A stretch of DNA of 64,000 nt. It comes from Xanthomonas sp. (GTDB taxonomy: Bacteria > Pseudomonadota > Gammaproteobacteria > Xanthomonadales > Xanthomonadaceae). Shown here piece by piece: positions 38,618 to 46,836 of the stretch. Location: contig JADFDQ010000009.1 in assembly GCA_018262705.1 (NCBI GenBank), positions 62,001-126,000 on the forward strand, read 5' to 3'. How positions within the stretch are numbered: position 1 is the first letter of the stretch; each line of letters opens with the position of its first letter. The notes under the pieces are model-generated. The model was not told the origin of the DNA, did no database searches, and saw only the letters and a list, made by a program, of their open reading frames with translations. A program made the translations under genes and the position numbers.

Positions 38618-40477
38618 TCAGTTGGCGTGCCGGGCGTGGGCGACGCCTTCCCTCGGCGCTTCCAGTCTGTCGGCCCAGTCGGAGCGGCCGCGTTTGCGCA
38701 ATTCCTGCAGAAGCCCGGCGACGCTCGGATCGTCGGCGGGAAGGTTCCGCACCGCCTGCTCGAAGTATTGGTAGGCGTCATCGGCGTAGTCCGGGCTTCC
38801 GAGGACGAAATAGCCGATCGTGATGAATTCGTGGGCTGAATATCCGAAACGACTGCTGACGATGTTCAGCGCCTTGATCACGTTGCCGGTGTCCAGTCGA
38901 TCCCCGGCGATCGTCCTGCCCATCAACGTCCAGGCGGACCGGCGGTTCTCGGGGCTCATTGGCACCTGCATCATCCGGTTCAGGTAGTTGGTCCAGTCGG
39001 CTTGCGTGACCGTGCCGTTGCGCGTCTTGTACTGGATGACCAGAGCCAGCGGAGCCGCCGAGCTCTGGATCGCGCCTCCGCGTTCGCAAGCGTCGGTCGC
39101 CTTGGTGAAGTACGGGCTGGAAGTGTCGCCCCTGCTCAGATCGTGATACTGCAGGCAGAGCATCATCCATGCGCGTGGCGATTGCGGCGCAAGCAGCGGC
39201 GCGCTTTCCGCAAAAAGCGTCGGATTCCCCCAGGCCGAAGCGCGCACCCAGGTGCCTGCGCCGAGGCCGGCAAGGGTCAACGCGCATAGCACTCCGATCA
39301 GGCGTTCGGATAGCTTCAAGCGTTGGACCAGAAGCGCGATCAGGTCTGCCGCGGCCAGTACGATCCCGATCAGCGGCAGTTGGTTGCGGTGTTCGAACAC
39401 CAGTTCCAGCCCGATGACGTTGCTGGTCATGAAGTGCCCGGCAAAATACAGCAGCAGGCCGAAGGCAAGCAGCGGGCGACGTTGCCGCAATCGCCACGCC
39501 AAGGCCAGCAGCGCGGCAATGAGAACCAAGGATGGCAGCGTGGTCCACGGCTGCAGCAGGCTGTGGGAAACTTCGAAGTTGTCGTAGAAGAACGGCATCC
39601 GACCCGGAAGCGGCCACAGAATCTGCCCGAGGTGCATGACCAGCACCCGGCCCTCGGTCAACAGCCGTTCCAGACTGGAAAAATTCCGGCCCGGATAGGC
39701 GTCCCAACGCCAGTAGTGCGGAACAACCCAAAACAGGTAAACCAGCAACCCGACGGCGGCGAACCCGGCGAAGCCAATGCGCAGTGCTCGGTGTGTGGCC
39801 GGAGTCGCTGCTCGAAAGCCGAGCACCGTCAGTTCCAGCAAAAGCGCGTAAAGAGGAAACAGCGCGGCATCTTCCTTGGATGCCAGTGCCAGCAACCAGC
39901 AAAGGAGCGCAGCAAGTCCGTATCGCCTGCTCGTCTTGCCGTCAATCTGCGCCAGCCGCATTCGCAGCCAGGCCCACAGCGCCAGTACGAGAAACAACGT
40001 ACAGAGCGTCTGCATGCGCTGCACCACATACAGGACGGTCGACACCTGCAGCGGGTGCAGCGCCCAGGCCAACGCCATGCCCGCCGCAGCAAAAGTCGCC
40101 TTTCGAGGCGGCCAACCCGTTCCGTCCAGCAGGCAGCGGAACAAACCCAGCAGCGCCAGCGCGGTAAGCGCGTGGATGAAGAGATTGGTGGCCTTGAACG
40201 CGAAGGGATCCAGTCCCCAGAACCGGTAATCAACGGCGAAGGTCAGTTCGGGAACGACGCGCAGACCGCCACCGCGCACAGCGAAGCTGAATGCGGCCTT
40301 TTCCAGCGAGGCCAGATCGAACTGCTCGATCCGGATGGCCTCATTGCTTTGGATGTTGTCGCCGTCGTCGAGGATGAAGCCGCCGCTCAGGCCGGGCCGG
40401 AAGCACAGCGCGATCAGCAGGGCGCAGGCGCAGCCGATCAGCAGGGTGGGAAAAAGTCTTCGGGGCGAGGCGTTCAC
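38618..40477 (-). CDS. TMTC-like GT-C membrane glycosyltransferase, paired with pilin gene at 40641
   Basis: 619 residues with about ten membrane helices and a C-terminal soluble part of some 200. After the first helix stands FILDDGDNIQSN (DD at 37-38), the acidic motif of GT-C enzymes, and at about 365 SNVIGLELVFEHRNQLPLIG, which resembles the SN...ERxLYLPSxG block of TMTC O-mannosyltransferases. GT-C enzymes use lipid-linked sugars on the outer face of the inner membrane. The start is GTG at 40477. A paralogue lies at 41201-43075. Pilin glycosylation is an inference from position. Confidence 0.72.
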   Translation of the reverse strand: MNASPRRLFPTLLIGCACALLIALCFRPGLSGGFILDDGDNIQSNEAIRIEQFDLASLEKAAFSFAVRGGGLRVVPELTFAVDYRFWGLDPFAFKATNLFIHALTALALLGLFRCLLDGTGWPPRKATFAAAGMALAWALHPLQVSTVLYVVQRMQTLCTLFLVLALWAWLRMRLAQIDGKTSRRYGLAALLCWLLALASKEDAALFPLYALLLELTVLGFRAATPATHRALRIGFAGFAAVGLLVYLFWVVPHYWRWDAYPGRNFSSLERLLTEGRVLVMHLGQILWPLPGRMPFFYDNFEVSHSLLQPWTTLPSLVLIAALLALAWRLRQRRPLLAFGLLLYFAGHFMTSNVIGLELVFEHRNQLPLIGIVLAAADLIALLVQRLKLSERLIGVLCALTLAGLGAGTWVRASAWGNPTLFAESAPLLAPQSPRAWMMLCLQYHDLSRGDTSSPYFTKATDACERGGAIQSSAAPLALVIQYKTRNGTVTQADWTNYLNRMMQVPMSPENRRSAWTLMGRTIAGDRLDTGNVIKALNIVSSRFGYSAHEFITIGYFVLGSPDYADDAYQYFEQAVRNLPADDPSVAGLLQELRKRGRSDWADRLEAPREGVAHARHAN

Positions 40478-40640
40478 GCAGGGAGTGGGATGCTGCGCTG
40501 GGCAGCCTGGTGCCGGCCCGCAATCATGCCACCTGGATCGGCCGGTGTCTGAACTGCGCCGGCGGATTCAAAGCCAAACGGTGCAGCGTACAGGGAAGCG
40601 ATGCCAGCTGGCCGCAGCGGAGCAGGTTCAGGCGATGGCT

Positions 40641-41003
40641 TTACGGCGCCAGTGAACAAGTGGCATTGCCCGCGTTGCAGCTGGCGTTCTTCAGGATGGC
40701 CGGATTGCCGCGGGTTTCGGGGACGAACACCACCACGGTGCCGGCGGACCAGTCGGCCGGGGTCAGCTGCGCTGGCGTGCCGCTGGAGCAGGCGCTGGGA
40801 CCGAAGGTGCTGCTGTTGCGATTGTCCGAAATGTCGGCCGAGGCCGTGTGCATGAAAGCGCTGGCCTCCTGCAGGCAGGCCGCGTTGGCGGAGCGCTGCA
40901 TGTAGTCGCGATAGGCCGGCAGCGCGATCGCCGCCAGAATGCCGATGATCGCGACGACGATCATCAGTTCGATCAGGGTGAAGCCAGAATTCCTGTGATC
41001 CAC
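40641..41003 (-). CDS. pilA: Type IV major-type pilin 1
   Basis: 120-residue prepilin with a short basic leader MDHRNSG and the class III cleavage site [25 protein letters not shown] (split: G7/F8, then [15 protein letters not shown]). Glu5 of the mature protein is present at residue 12. Cysteines at 43, 72, 109 and 116; the last two (CNAGNATC) should form the C-terminal disulfide loop. The protein is rich in Ser, Thr and Asn and ends CSLAP. It has a consensus sigma-54 promoter and would be cut by the PilD of this window. Confidence 0.95.
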   Translation of the reverse strand: MDHRNSGFTLIELMIVVAIIGILAAIALPAYRDYMQRSANAACLQEASAFMHTASADISDNRNSSTFGPSACSSGTPAQLTPADWSAGTVVVFVPETRGNPAILKNASCNAGNATCSLAP

Positions 41004-41017
41004 GTCACGCCCCTTGA

Positions 41018-41034
41018 GTGATGCAAGCCATCAC
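41018..41034. other. Small hairpin in the pilA1 5' untranslated region
   Basis: GTGATG and CATCAC separated by CAAGC, between the predicted sigma-54 start site and the pilA1 start codon. It could protect or regulate the pilin mRNA 5' end; this is only a structural observation. Confidence 0.4.
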
Positions 41035-41043
41035 ATATAGGAA

Positions 41044-41059
41044 GCAAAATACGTGCCAG
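41044..41059 (-). promoter_or_regulatory. Sigma-54 promoter of pilin gene 1
   Basis: Minus strand reads CTGGCACGTATTTTGC: GG and GC are separated by exactly ten bases and both elements match the TGGCAC-N5-TTGC consensus perfectly. The start site would be near 41033, about 30 bases before the pilA1 start codon. Activation by PilR is expected. Confidence 0.85.
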
Positions 41060-41200
41060 CCGGGAAGCTCAAGATCGATGCTTGCAGTACGGTGGCGTCC
41101 GTGTGTTCACTCGTGGCGTGGCTGACACACCTATCTGAATGGAACTTGCATGCGTTGGGGTTTGGGGCGTCCGGAACTCGAATCCCGCCATTGCCAGGAT

Positions 41201-43075
41201 TCACGGAGCCTGTTGCCGCAGGCGGTCTGCACGCCGGGCTCTTTCCATCGCGAAGGCCTCGATCCTGGCCGCAAGATCCGGCCAGCCTGCCGAGCGCAGG
41301 TCGGAGGCCAGTTCCCAGGCGGCGGGATCGTCTGCCGGGATGCCGTCGATGGCCTTTGTAAAGTACGGGAATGCCTGATCCGGTTCGTGGAAGGTCTTCA
41401 CCACGGCGTCGCCGATCTCCGCGAGCGTTGAGGGCGCAAGATCGACGCGGCGGTTCAACGTGGCGAAGGCGTCCAGCGCCTGCTGCTTGTCGATCGCAAC
41501 CCCCAGGCCCGCGTAGTAGGCAAGCACCAGCGGGGCGCGGATGTTGTCCCAGGTCATCGGCGCACTGCGAAGCCGCTGCTGGAAACGGTTCCAGTCGTTC
41601 GCGTCGACGTCGCCGCGCGCGGTTTTCAGCGCCAGCAGCACCGCCAGGTTGTTGAGCGAGCGTGGGTCGGCATCGGCGCCGTGGGCGCAGGCATCGATGG
41701 CGTTGTTGAGCAAGGGATTGTGCGGGGCTTCAATACCGCCGCCCGCTTTCAGGGTGCCCACGCACAGGTCGATCCACGCCCGCGGCGAGTTGGGGGCGGC
41801 CACGGTCGCGGCGCGAGCCAAGGGCACCGCACCGCGCCAATCGTGGGCGCGCGACAGGGTGGCGCCGCCCAGCCCGATGAGCAGTGCCACGCCCAGTGCG
41901 GCCTGGGCCCGGGGCGGAACTTTCAGGCGTTGCCCCGCCCATGCCAGCGCGCTGCCGGCCGCCAGTACCGCACCGATCAACGCGAAGTGGTTGCGGTGCT
42001 CGTAGGCCAGTTCCAGCCCGATGACGTTGCTGGTGATGAAATGCGCGCCGAAAAACACGAAGACGCCAAGCGCGAACAGCGGTTGGCGCTGGCGCAGCCG
42101 CCAGCCCAGCGCCAGCAGACCGGCAATCAGGGTGATCGCGGGCAGCGTGGTCCACGGCTGCAACAGGCCGCGCGACGGTTGGATCCAGTCGTAGTAGAAC
42201 GGCATGTGCCGTGGCAGCGGCAGCAGGATTTCCCACAGGTACCGGCACAAGACCCGCGCCTGCGTCAGCAGCCGTTCGGCGGAGTTGTAGTCGCGCCCCG
42301 GATAGGGCGCCGCGCTCCAGTAATGGGGAACGACCCACAGTGCATACAGCGCCAATCCGGCGAGGGTGGCCGCGCGGTAGCCGCGTCGCAGCCAGCGCGC
42401 CATGCGGGCTTCGGCGGCGGCAAAACGCAGCACGGTCAGTTCCAGCGCCAGCGTGTAGACGGGCAGGAGCACGGAATCTTCCTTGCAGTCCAGCGCCAGC
42501 GCCCATGGCAACAATGTCAACAGGAACCCCGCGCGCCCAGGTCGCCCCTGCATCTGCGCCTGCCTGGCGTGCAAATATGCCAGCAGCGCAAGTACGAGAA
42601 ACAGCGTGCCCATGGTTTGCAGTCGCTGCACCGCGTACAGCACGGACGAGGCCTGCAGCGGGTGTGCGGCCCAGGCCAGCGCCAGCGCCGGGGCGATCCA
42701 CGCGGCGCGGCGTGGTGGCACCCTTGCCGCCAGCAGCAGGCTTCGGTAGAGCCAGGCCAGCGCGAAGGTCGTCAGCGCGTGGATGAGGAGATTGGTGGTC
42801 TTGAAGGTGGCCGGATCGGCCAACCCGCCGGCGCGCCAGTAGTCCAGCGCGAAGCTCAGCGTGGGCAGGCCGCGCAGGGTCCCGGACGGCTGCGGCGCGG
42901 TAAGCACCGCATACAAGCTGCCCAGGCTCGGGTGTGTCAGCCGGATGCTGGCGTTGTTGACGAGATTGGGAATGTCGTCGAACAGGAACGCGCCCGGCAG
43001 GCCGGGCAGGAACAGCAAGCCGGCCAGCAGGGCGATGCACAGGCTGGCCAGCGGGAATGGGCGCGTGATGGTCAT
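41201..43075 (-). CDS. TMTC-like GT-C membrane glycosyltransferase, paired with pilin gene at 43287
   Basis: 624 residues, paralogue of the gene at 38618-40477 over its full length: FLFDDIPNLVNN after the first helix (DD at 33-34), HPLQASSVLYAVQRLQTMGTLF, PHYWSAAPYPGRDYNSAERLL and SNVIGLELAYEHRNHFALIG (about residue 358). The C-terminal part has helical repeats that may be TPR- or Sel1-like (DKQQALDAFATLNRRVDLAP). It should face lipid-linked sugar and act in the periplasm. It follows pilin gene 2 on the same strand, behind a terminator. Confidence 0.72.
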   Translation of the reverse strand: MTITRPFPLASLCIALLAGLLFLPGLPGAFLFDDIPNLVNNASIRLTHPSLGSLYAVLTAPQPSGTLRGLPTLSFALDYWRAGGLADPATFKTTNLLIHALTTFALAWLYRSLLLAARVPPRRAAWIAPALALAWAAHPLQASSVLYAVQRLQTMGTLFLVLALLAYLHARQAQMQGRPGRAGFLLTLLPWALALDCKEDSVLLPVYTLALELTVLRFAAAEARMARWLRRGYRAATLAGLALYALWVVPHYWSAAPYPGRDYNSAERLLTQARVLCRYLWEILLPLPRHMPFYYDWIQPSRGLLQPWTTLPAITLIAGLLALGWRLRQRQPLFALGVFVFFGAHFITSNVIGLELAYEHRNHFALIGAVLAAGSALAWAGQRLKVPPRAQAALGVALLIGLGGATLSRAHDWRGAVPLARAATVAAPNSPRAWIDLCVGTLKAGGGIEAPHNPLLNNAIDACAHGADADPRSLNNLAVLLALKTARGDVDANDWNRFQQRLRSAPMTWDNIRAPLVLAYYAGLGVAIDKQQALDAFATLNRRVDLAPSTLAEIGDAVVKTFHEPDQAFPYFTKAIDGIPADDPAAWELASDLRSAGWPDLAARIEAFAMERARRADRLRQQAP

Positions 43076-43212
43076 GCGGGCTCTGGCAGAACGATGGATT
43101 TCGAGTCTAGCGGCCTTGTGTACGGATCAGGCCTTGCCGCCCTGGCGACGAGGAGCGCAGGCGTGCGCAAATCTGGCGGGGATAACGCAGGGAAAGCCAT
43201 GCTGCGAGACCT

Positions 43213-43243
43213 GAAAAGCAAAAAGCGCCTTGCGGCGCTTTTC
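43213..43243 (-). terminator. Rho-independent terminator after pilin gene 2
   Basis: On the minus strand AAAAGCGCC-GCAA-GGCGCTTTTTGCTTTT. It ends the pilA2 message just after its stop, so the GT-C gene downstream is expected to depend on read-through or its own promoter. Confidence 0.85.
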
Positions 43244-43286
43244 GCTTGAAGCATCGGCAAGACGAGCTTGCCGGAGAGAGCATGCC

Positions 43287-43640
43287 TTACGGAGCGAGGC
43301 TGCAGGTGCCCGAGCCACCGGCGCAGTTCGTGTCCTTCTTCAGACCCGGCGTACCGCGAGTCTCGGCCACATAGGTCATCGTGACGTTGCCGGTGAAATC
43401 GGACGTCACCATGTCATGACCCGAAGCGCAAGCGGCTGGCGCAAATGCGGTCGGCACACGGTTGTCGGCGGCGTCGGCCACGGCGGTGTTGACGTAGGCC
43501 TTGGCTTCCGCTTCGCAGGCCGCGTTGGCCGAACGCTGCATGTAGTCGCGGTAGGCCGGCAGCGCAATCGCGGCCAAGATGCCGATGATCGCGACCACGA
43601 TCATCAGTTCGATCAGGGTAAAGCCTTGCTGCTTGTTCAT
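43287..43640 (-). CDS. pilA: Type IV major-type pilin 2
   Basis: 117-residue prepilin with leader MNKQQG cut before [16 protein letters not shown]; Glu5 present. The first 41 residues after cleavage are nearly identical to pilin 1 (through [14 protein letters not shown]), while the globular part differs. Cysteines at 42, 71, 106 and 113 have the same spacing as in pilin 1, and the C-terminus is again CSLAP. A local duplication is clear. It has its own terminator and a sigma-54 type promoter, so it may be the main pilin. Confidence 0.95.
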   Translation of the reverse strand: MNKQQGFTLIELMIVVAIIGILAAIALPAYRDYMQRSANAACEAEAKAYVNTAVADAADNRVPTAFAPAACASGHDMVTSDFTGNVTMTYVAETRGTPGLKKDTNCAGGSGTCSLAP

Positions 43641-43738
43641 GGGTGTATCCCCTAGGGTTGGTTGGGTGGTTCACGCGCCGGCGCTGCTTCTGGTACCGGT
43701 CCCAGCACGGGCAGTGTGGCGCGTGCATGAACTATAAC

Positions 43739-43754
43739 GCAGGAAGCGTGCCAA
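43739..43754 (-). promoter_or_regulatory. Sigma-54 type promoter of pilin gene 2
   Basis: Minus strand TTGGCACGCTTCCTGC: GG and GC are ten bases apart as required; the -24 element is perfect, the -12 element has CTGC for TTGC. Start site would be near 43728, giving an untranslated leader of about 88 bases. Confidence 0.75.
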
Positions 43755-43888
43755 TGGCGGACACGCATGTTTGGATGCTGTTTTTGCATGGTGCGTCACG
43801 GTTTGACGGGGTGCGAGGCCGTGATGGCTTGGCGTTGAACGTCACATTGTGACGCTCGATGTCACTCGCATGGGAATTCACGAAGGCA

Positions 43889-44467
43889 TCAAAGGGCTTC
43901 GAGATCCCTGCAGGCGATTTCGATGTTGCCGCGCAGGCGGTCGAGGTTGCCGATGTAGCCGCCAAGTGCGGCTTCGGCGCGCTGTCGCAGTTGCCCGGCG
44001 TCGATCAGGCCGCGGCGGGCCAATGCAAGGATGTCCTGGCGATCCTGACTGGCGAATCGCCCAAGCTTGCTGACGGCCAGATCCAGCGGCGTCAGCAGGC
44101 GCACGTCCAGGATATGGGCGTCAACGCCGGGCAGGGCGATGGGTAGTGAGTCGTCGTAGGCCTCTTCGTGGAGGAGGCCAAGGGTGTCGTTGTAGTTGCG
44201 GTCGAAATAGAGCAGCGCGGCGTTGCCGTCCGTGTCCGGGTAGGCGACTTCCAGATTGTCCGGTAGTGCGATGCGGTGGGAAAACGCGGCATCCACGTCG
44301 CGCGAAACTCGAACGCCGGTGTGCAGGTGCAGGGCGGTGCCGCCTGCGATGTACATGCGGATGGGCAGTGCCTGGTGCGAGACGCCGCGCAGCGAATCGC
44401 AGATGCGCTTGGCGATTTCGGCAAGCGCCAGCAGGTAGGCGGAGTTTGCAGGGTGCTTAGGCAGCAC
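43889..44467 (-). CDS. AbiEii-like nucleotidyltransferase (toxin-type)
   Basis: 192 residues from a GTG at 44467. The nucleotidyltransferase motif is MYIAGGTALHLHTGVRVSRDVD, with GG-T-A, the R-S and the D-x-D of the active site. The helical C-terminal half contains LTPLDLAVSKLGRFASQDRQDI, typical of the AbiEii / DUF6036 group. Such enzymes serve as toxins in type IV systems by adding nucleotides to tRNA. It overlaps the XRE gene before it by eleven bases. Confidence 0.72.
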   Translation of the reverse strand: MLPKHPANSAYLLALAEIAKRICDSLRGVSHQALPIRMYIAGGTALHLHTGVRVSRDVDAAFSHRIALPDNLEVAYPDTDGNAALLYFDRNYNDTLGLLHEEAYDDSLPIALPGVDAHILDVRLLTPLDLAVSKLGRFASQDRQDILALARRGLIDAGQLRQRAEAALGGYIGNLDRLRGNIEIACRDLEAL

Positions 44468-44975
44468 GACGGCGTTCCATTTCCAGCATCGGCAAGAACC
44501 GCGAGGGGCGCAGCGGGCTGCTTTGCAGCCAGCGCTCGAAGGCGGCGGGTGTGGATGCGCCGGGGTGCAGGGCTTCCGCCAGTTTCAGTAGTTTGCGTCG
44601 ATTCTCGCCGGGTTGAGTTGCCAGCATCACCGCCAATCCGGCCATGAAAAAGCGCGGGCCGGCATCGGCCCATGCCCGTGCTGACGCGTTCGCTGTGGCC
44701 AGTGCCAGCAAGCGGGCTTCGTCAGCGCGATCCAGGCTGGCCGGAAACAGGCCGTCGGGCGTGGTGGCGTCCGTCACCGTGAGTAGGGCGTCCACTTGTG
44801 TTGCTAAAGCGCGCAGGGTTGCCAGATCGCAGTCGTCGCGACGACGCAGGCGCGACAGGGTTTCCTGGCGCACGCCGGCGCGTCGCGCCCAGTCGGCATC
44901 GGTCAGGCCGCGCGAACGTGCTCTGGCGGTCAGCGCATCAAGCAGGGTTGCAAGGCTGGAGGCCGTGGATTCCAT
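44457..44975 (-). CDS. XRE-type helix-turn-helix protein, probable antitoxin/regulator
   Basis: 172 residues. HTH in LTDADWARRAGVRQETLSRLRRRDDCD at about 24-50 (split: LTDADWARRAGVRQETLSRL). The rest is helical with LFPASLDRADEARLLALATAN. It is the first gene of a two-gene unit with the nucleotidyltransferase and sits 18 bases behind a perfect palindrome that is probably its operator. The pairing resembles AbiE-like toxin-antitoxin systems, where the XRE-type partner is the antitoxin. Confidence 0.72.
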   Translation of the reverse strand: MESTASSLATLLDALTARARSRGLTDADWARRAGVRQETLSRLRRRDDCDLATLRALATQVDALLTVTDATTPDGLFPASLDRADEARLLALATANASARAWADAGPRFFMAGLAVMLATQPGENRRKLLKLAEALHPGASTPAAFERWLQSSPLRPSRFLPMLEMERRRAA

Positions 44976-44992
44976 ATGCGCAGCGTCCGTCG

Positions 44993-45012
44993 AATTGACT
45001 TAAAAGTCAATT
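44993..45012. promoter_or_regulatory. Perfect palindrome upstream of the XRE gene, likely operator
   Basis: AATTGACTT-AA-AAGTCAATT, a 9-base perfect inverted repeat with a two-base spacer, 18 bases upstream of the start codon on the minus strand. Its AT-rich composition stands out in this DNA. It is well placed for autorepression by the XRE protein. Confidence 0.65.
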
Positions 45013-45119
45013 ACGGCGGACGGTGGACGTTTTGTCGTGCGATCAAGTACGGGAATCGCCGAGTGCGTGTCTTGGCGGTGGCTGCGCCATCTGATCTACA
45101 GGACATCGCGGAGGTGGTT

Positions 45120-45305
45120 GTAGGAACTCATTGAGGCCGTAGGCCGAGAGGTGCGAATTTGGCATCGCGCCCCGGTGGTGCGCTCCTACGGGTTATCGCA
45201 GACGCTGGCGGTAGGAGCACGCCGAGGTCGCAGGCCGAGGGGTGCGATGGCGATCGATCGAATGTTCGCGTCTGGACAAATCGTGCCCCTACGGTGCGCT
45301 CCTAC
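45120..45305. repeat. Cluster of four REP elements between the XRE gene and pilR
   Basis: Forward long-type copies at 45120-45158 and 45211-45248, each followed by a reverse short-type copy (45164-45189 and 45280-45305). The 372-base space between the XRE gene and pilR holds these, the palindrome, and nothing else that I see. The copies are somewhat diverged from the clean copies elsewhere. Confidence 0.8.
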
Positions 45306-45347
45306 GGTGTTGCATCGGGGCATCGGTACATCGAAGCCGAAGCGGCC

Positions 45348-46763
45348 TCAATCAATCCCCAGCTTTCTGAGTTTGTAGCGCAGGGCGCGGAAGGTGATGC
45401 CGAGGGCAGCCGCGGCTTTGGTCTTGTTGTAGCGGTTGTCCTGCAGCGCCTGTTCGATCGCCTTGCGTTCGATTTCCTCGATGAACTCGGGCAGGGCGCT
45501 GGAGGCGGATTCGCGCGGGTCGAGGGTGCGCGGATCGCGGCCGACCGCGGTGGGCAACGGCGTGGCGATCGCGGGGCGCGCTTCGGGCAGCCGCAGGTCG
45601 CTGGCGTGGATGCCGTCGTCGTCGGCCAGCGCGAAGGCGCGTTCGAGGATGTTTTCCAGTTCGCGCACGTTGCCGGGGAAGGTGTAGTGCGCCAGCGCGT
45701 CCAGCGCATCGACGTGCAGCAGCGGTTTGTCGCGGCCCTGCGCGGCGGCCAGCCGGGTGAGGATGGCGTCGATCAGCAGCGGCAGGTCTTCGCGGCGTTC
45801 GCGCAGCGGCGGCACCCGCAGTTCGATCACGTTGATGCGGTAGTAGAGGTCGTGGCGGAACCTGCCTTCGTCGGTCAGCGCGGAAAGGTCCTTGTGGGTG
45901 GCCGACAGGATGCGCACGTCGACCGCCACTTCCGCGTTGGCGCCGACCGGGCGCACCGATTTTTCCTGGATGGCGCGCAGCAGTTTGACTTGCATGTGCA
46001 TCGGCAGTTCGGCGATTTCGTCGAGGAACAGCGTGCCGCCCTCGGCGGCCTGGAACAGGCCGTTCTTGTCGGCATGGGCGCCGGTGAAACTGCCTTTCTT
46101 GTGGCCGAAGAATTCGCTCTCCATCAACTCGGCCGGGATCGCGCCGCAGTTGACCGGAATGAACGGGCCGCCCGTGCGCGAGCTTTCGCCGTGGATGGTG
46201 CGGGCGACCAGTTCCTTGCCGACGCCGGATTCGCCGGCGATGTAGACCGGCGCCTGGCTGCGTGCGACTTTGGCCAGGGTGGCGCGCAGCTGGGCCATCG
46301 CCGCCGACTGCCCAAGCAGCTTGGCGCTGACCGCATCGCCTGCCGCGTCCTTGCCGCGTTCACCGACGCGCAGCTTGAGCGCATGCTGCACGAGGCCGCG
46401 CAGGATCGCCAGATCGACCGGCTTGCTGACGAAGTCGAAGGCGCCGGCCTTGAGCGCCTCCACCGCCGCTTCCTGATTGCCGAACGCGGTGATCATCGCC
46501 ACCGGCGTGTGGGCGTAAAGCTGGGTGATTTCACTCACCAGTTCGATGCCGGAGCCGTCGGTCAGGCGCATGTCGGTCAGGCACAGGGCGAACGGGTGAT
46601 GGCGCAGCAGGGCGCGGGCGTCGTGCAGCGACGAGGCGGTTTCGCATTTCACGCCCATCCGGCCGAGGGTGAGCACCAGCAGTTCGCGGATGTCGCGCTC
46701 GTCGTCGACGATCAGCACGGTAGGCACGGGGCTGGGGGCGGCGCTGGCGGTGGGGGGAATCAT
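45348..46763 (-). CDS. pilR: Sigma-54 response regulator PilR
   Basis: 471 residues from the ATG at 46763; a GTG at 46817 would add 18 residues. Receiver domain with the phosphorylation site LTDMRLTDGSG, a central AAA+ domain with Walker A AGESGVGKELVAR, the sigma-54 contact loop GSFTGA and Walker B GGTLFLDEIAELP, and a C-terminal Fis-type HTH (NKTKAAAALGITFRALRYKL). PilR activates pilin genes; both pilins here have sigma-54 type promoters. It lies 73 bases after pilS. Confidence 0.94.
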   Translation of the reverse strand: MIPPTASAAPSPVPTVLIVDDERDIRELLVLTLGRMGVKCETASSLHDARALLRHHPFALCLTDMRLTDGSGIELVSEITQLYAHTPVAMITAFGNQEAAVEALKAGAFDFVSKPVDLAILRGLVQHALKLRVGERGKDAAGDAVSAKLLGQSAAMAQLRATLAKVARSQAPVYIAGESGVGKELVARTIHGESSRTGGPFIPVNCGAIPAELMESEFFGHKKGSFTGAHADKNGLFQAAEGGTLFLDEIAELPMHMQVKLLRAIQEKSVRPVGANAEVAVDVRILSATHKDLSALTDEGRFRHDLYYRINVIELRVPPLRERREDLPLLIDAILTRLAAAQGRDKPLLHVDALDALAHYTFPGNVRELENILERAFALADDDGIHASDLRLPEARPAIATPLPTAVGRDPRTLDPRESASSALPEFIEEIERKAIEQALQDNRYNKTKAAAALGITFRALRYKLRKLGID

Positions 46764-46836
46764 GATTGGAAGATAACCGCTTGACGCGCTGTGTCCAAGT
46801 GCGACGCGTTGCGGCACCCTGCGGACGGGTATGGTT

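Noticed and set aside
41180-41200. GGAACTCGAATCCC-like stretch resembling a tRNA T-arm
   Set aside because: No matching stem, acceptor or anticodon arm can be folded around it.
41681-43249. 522-codon plus-strand open frame opposite the GT-C gene
   Set aside because: Antisense shadow; the GT-C reading has membrane helices and paralogue support.
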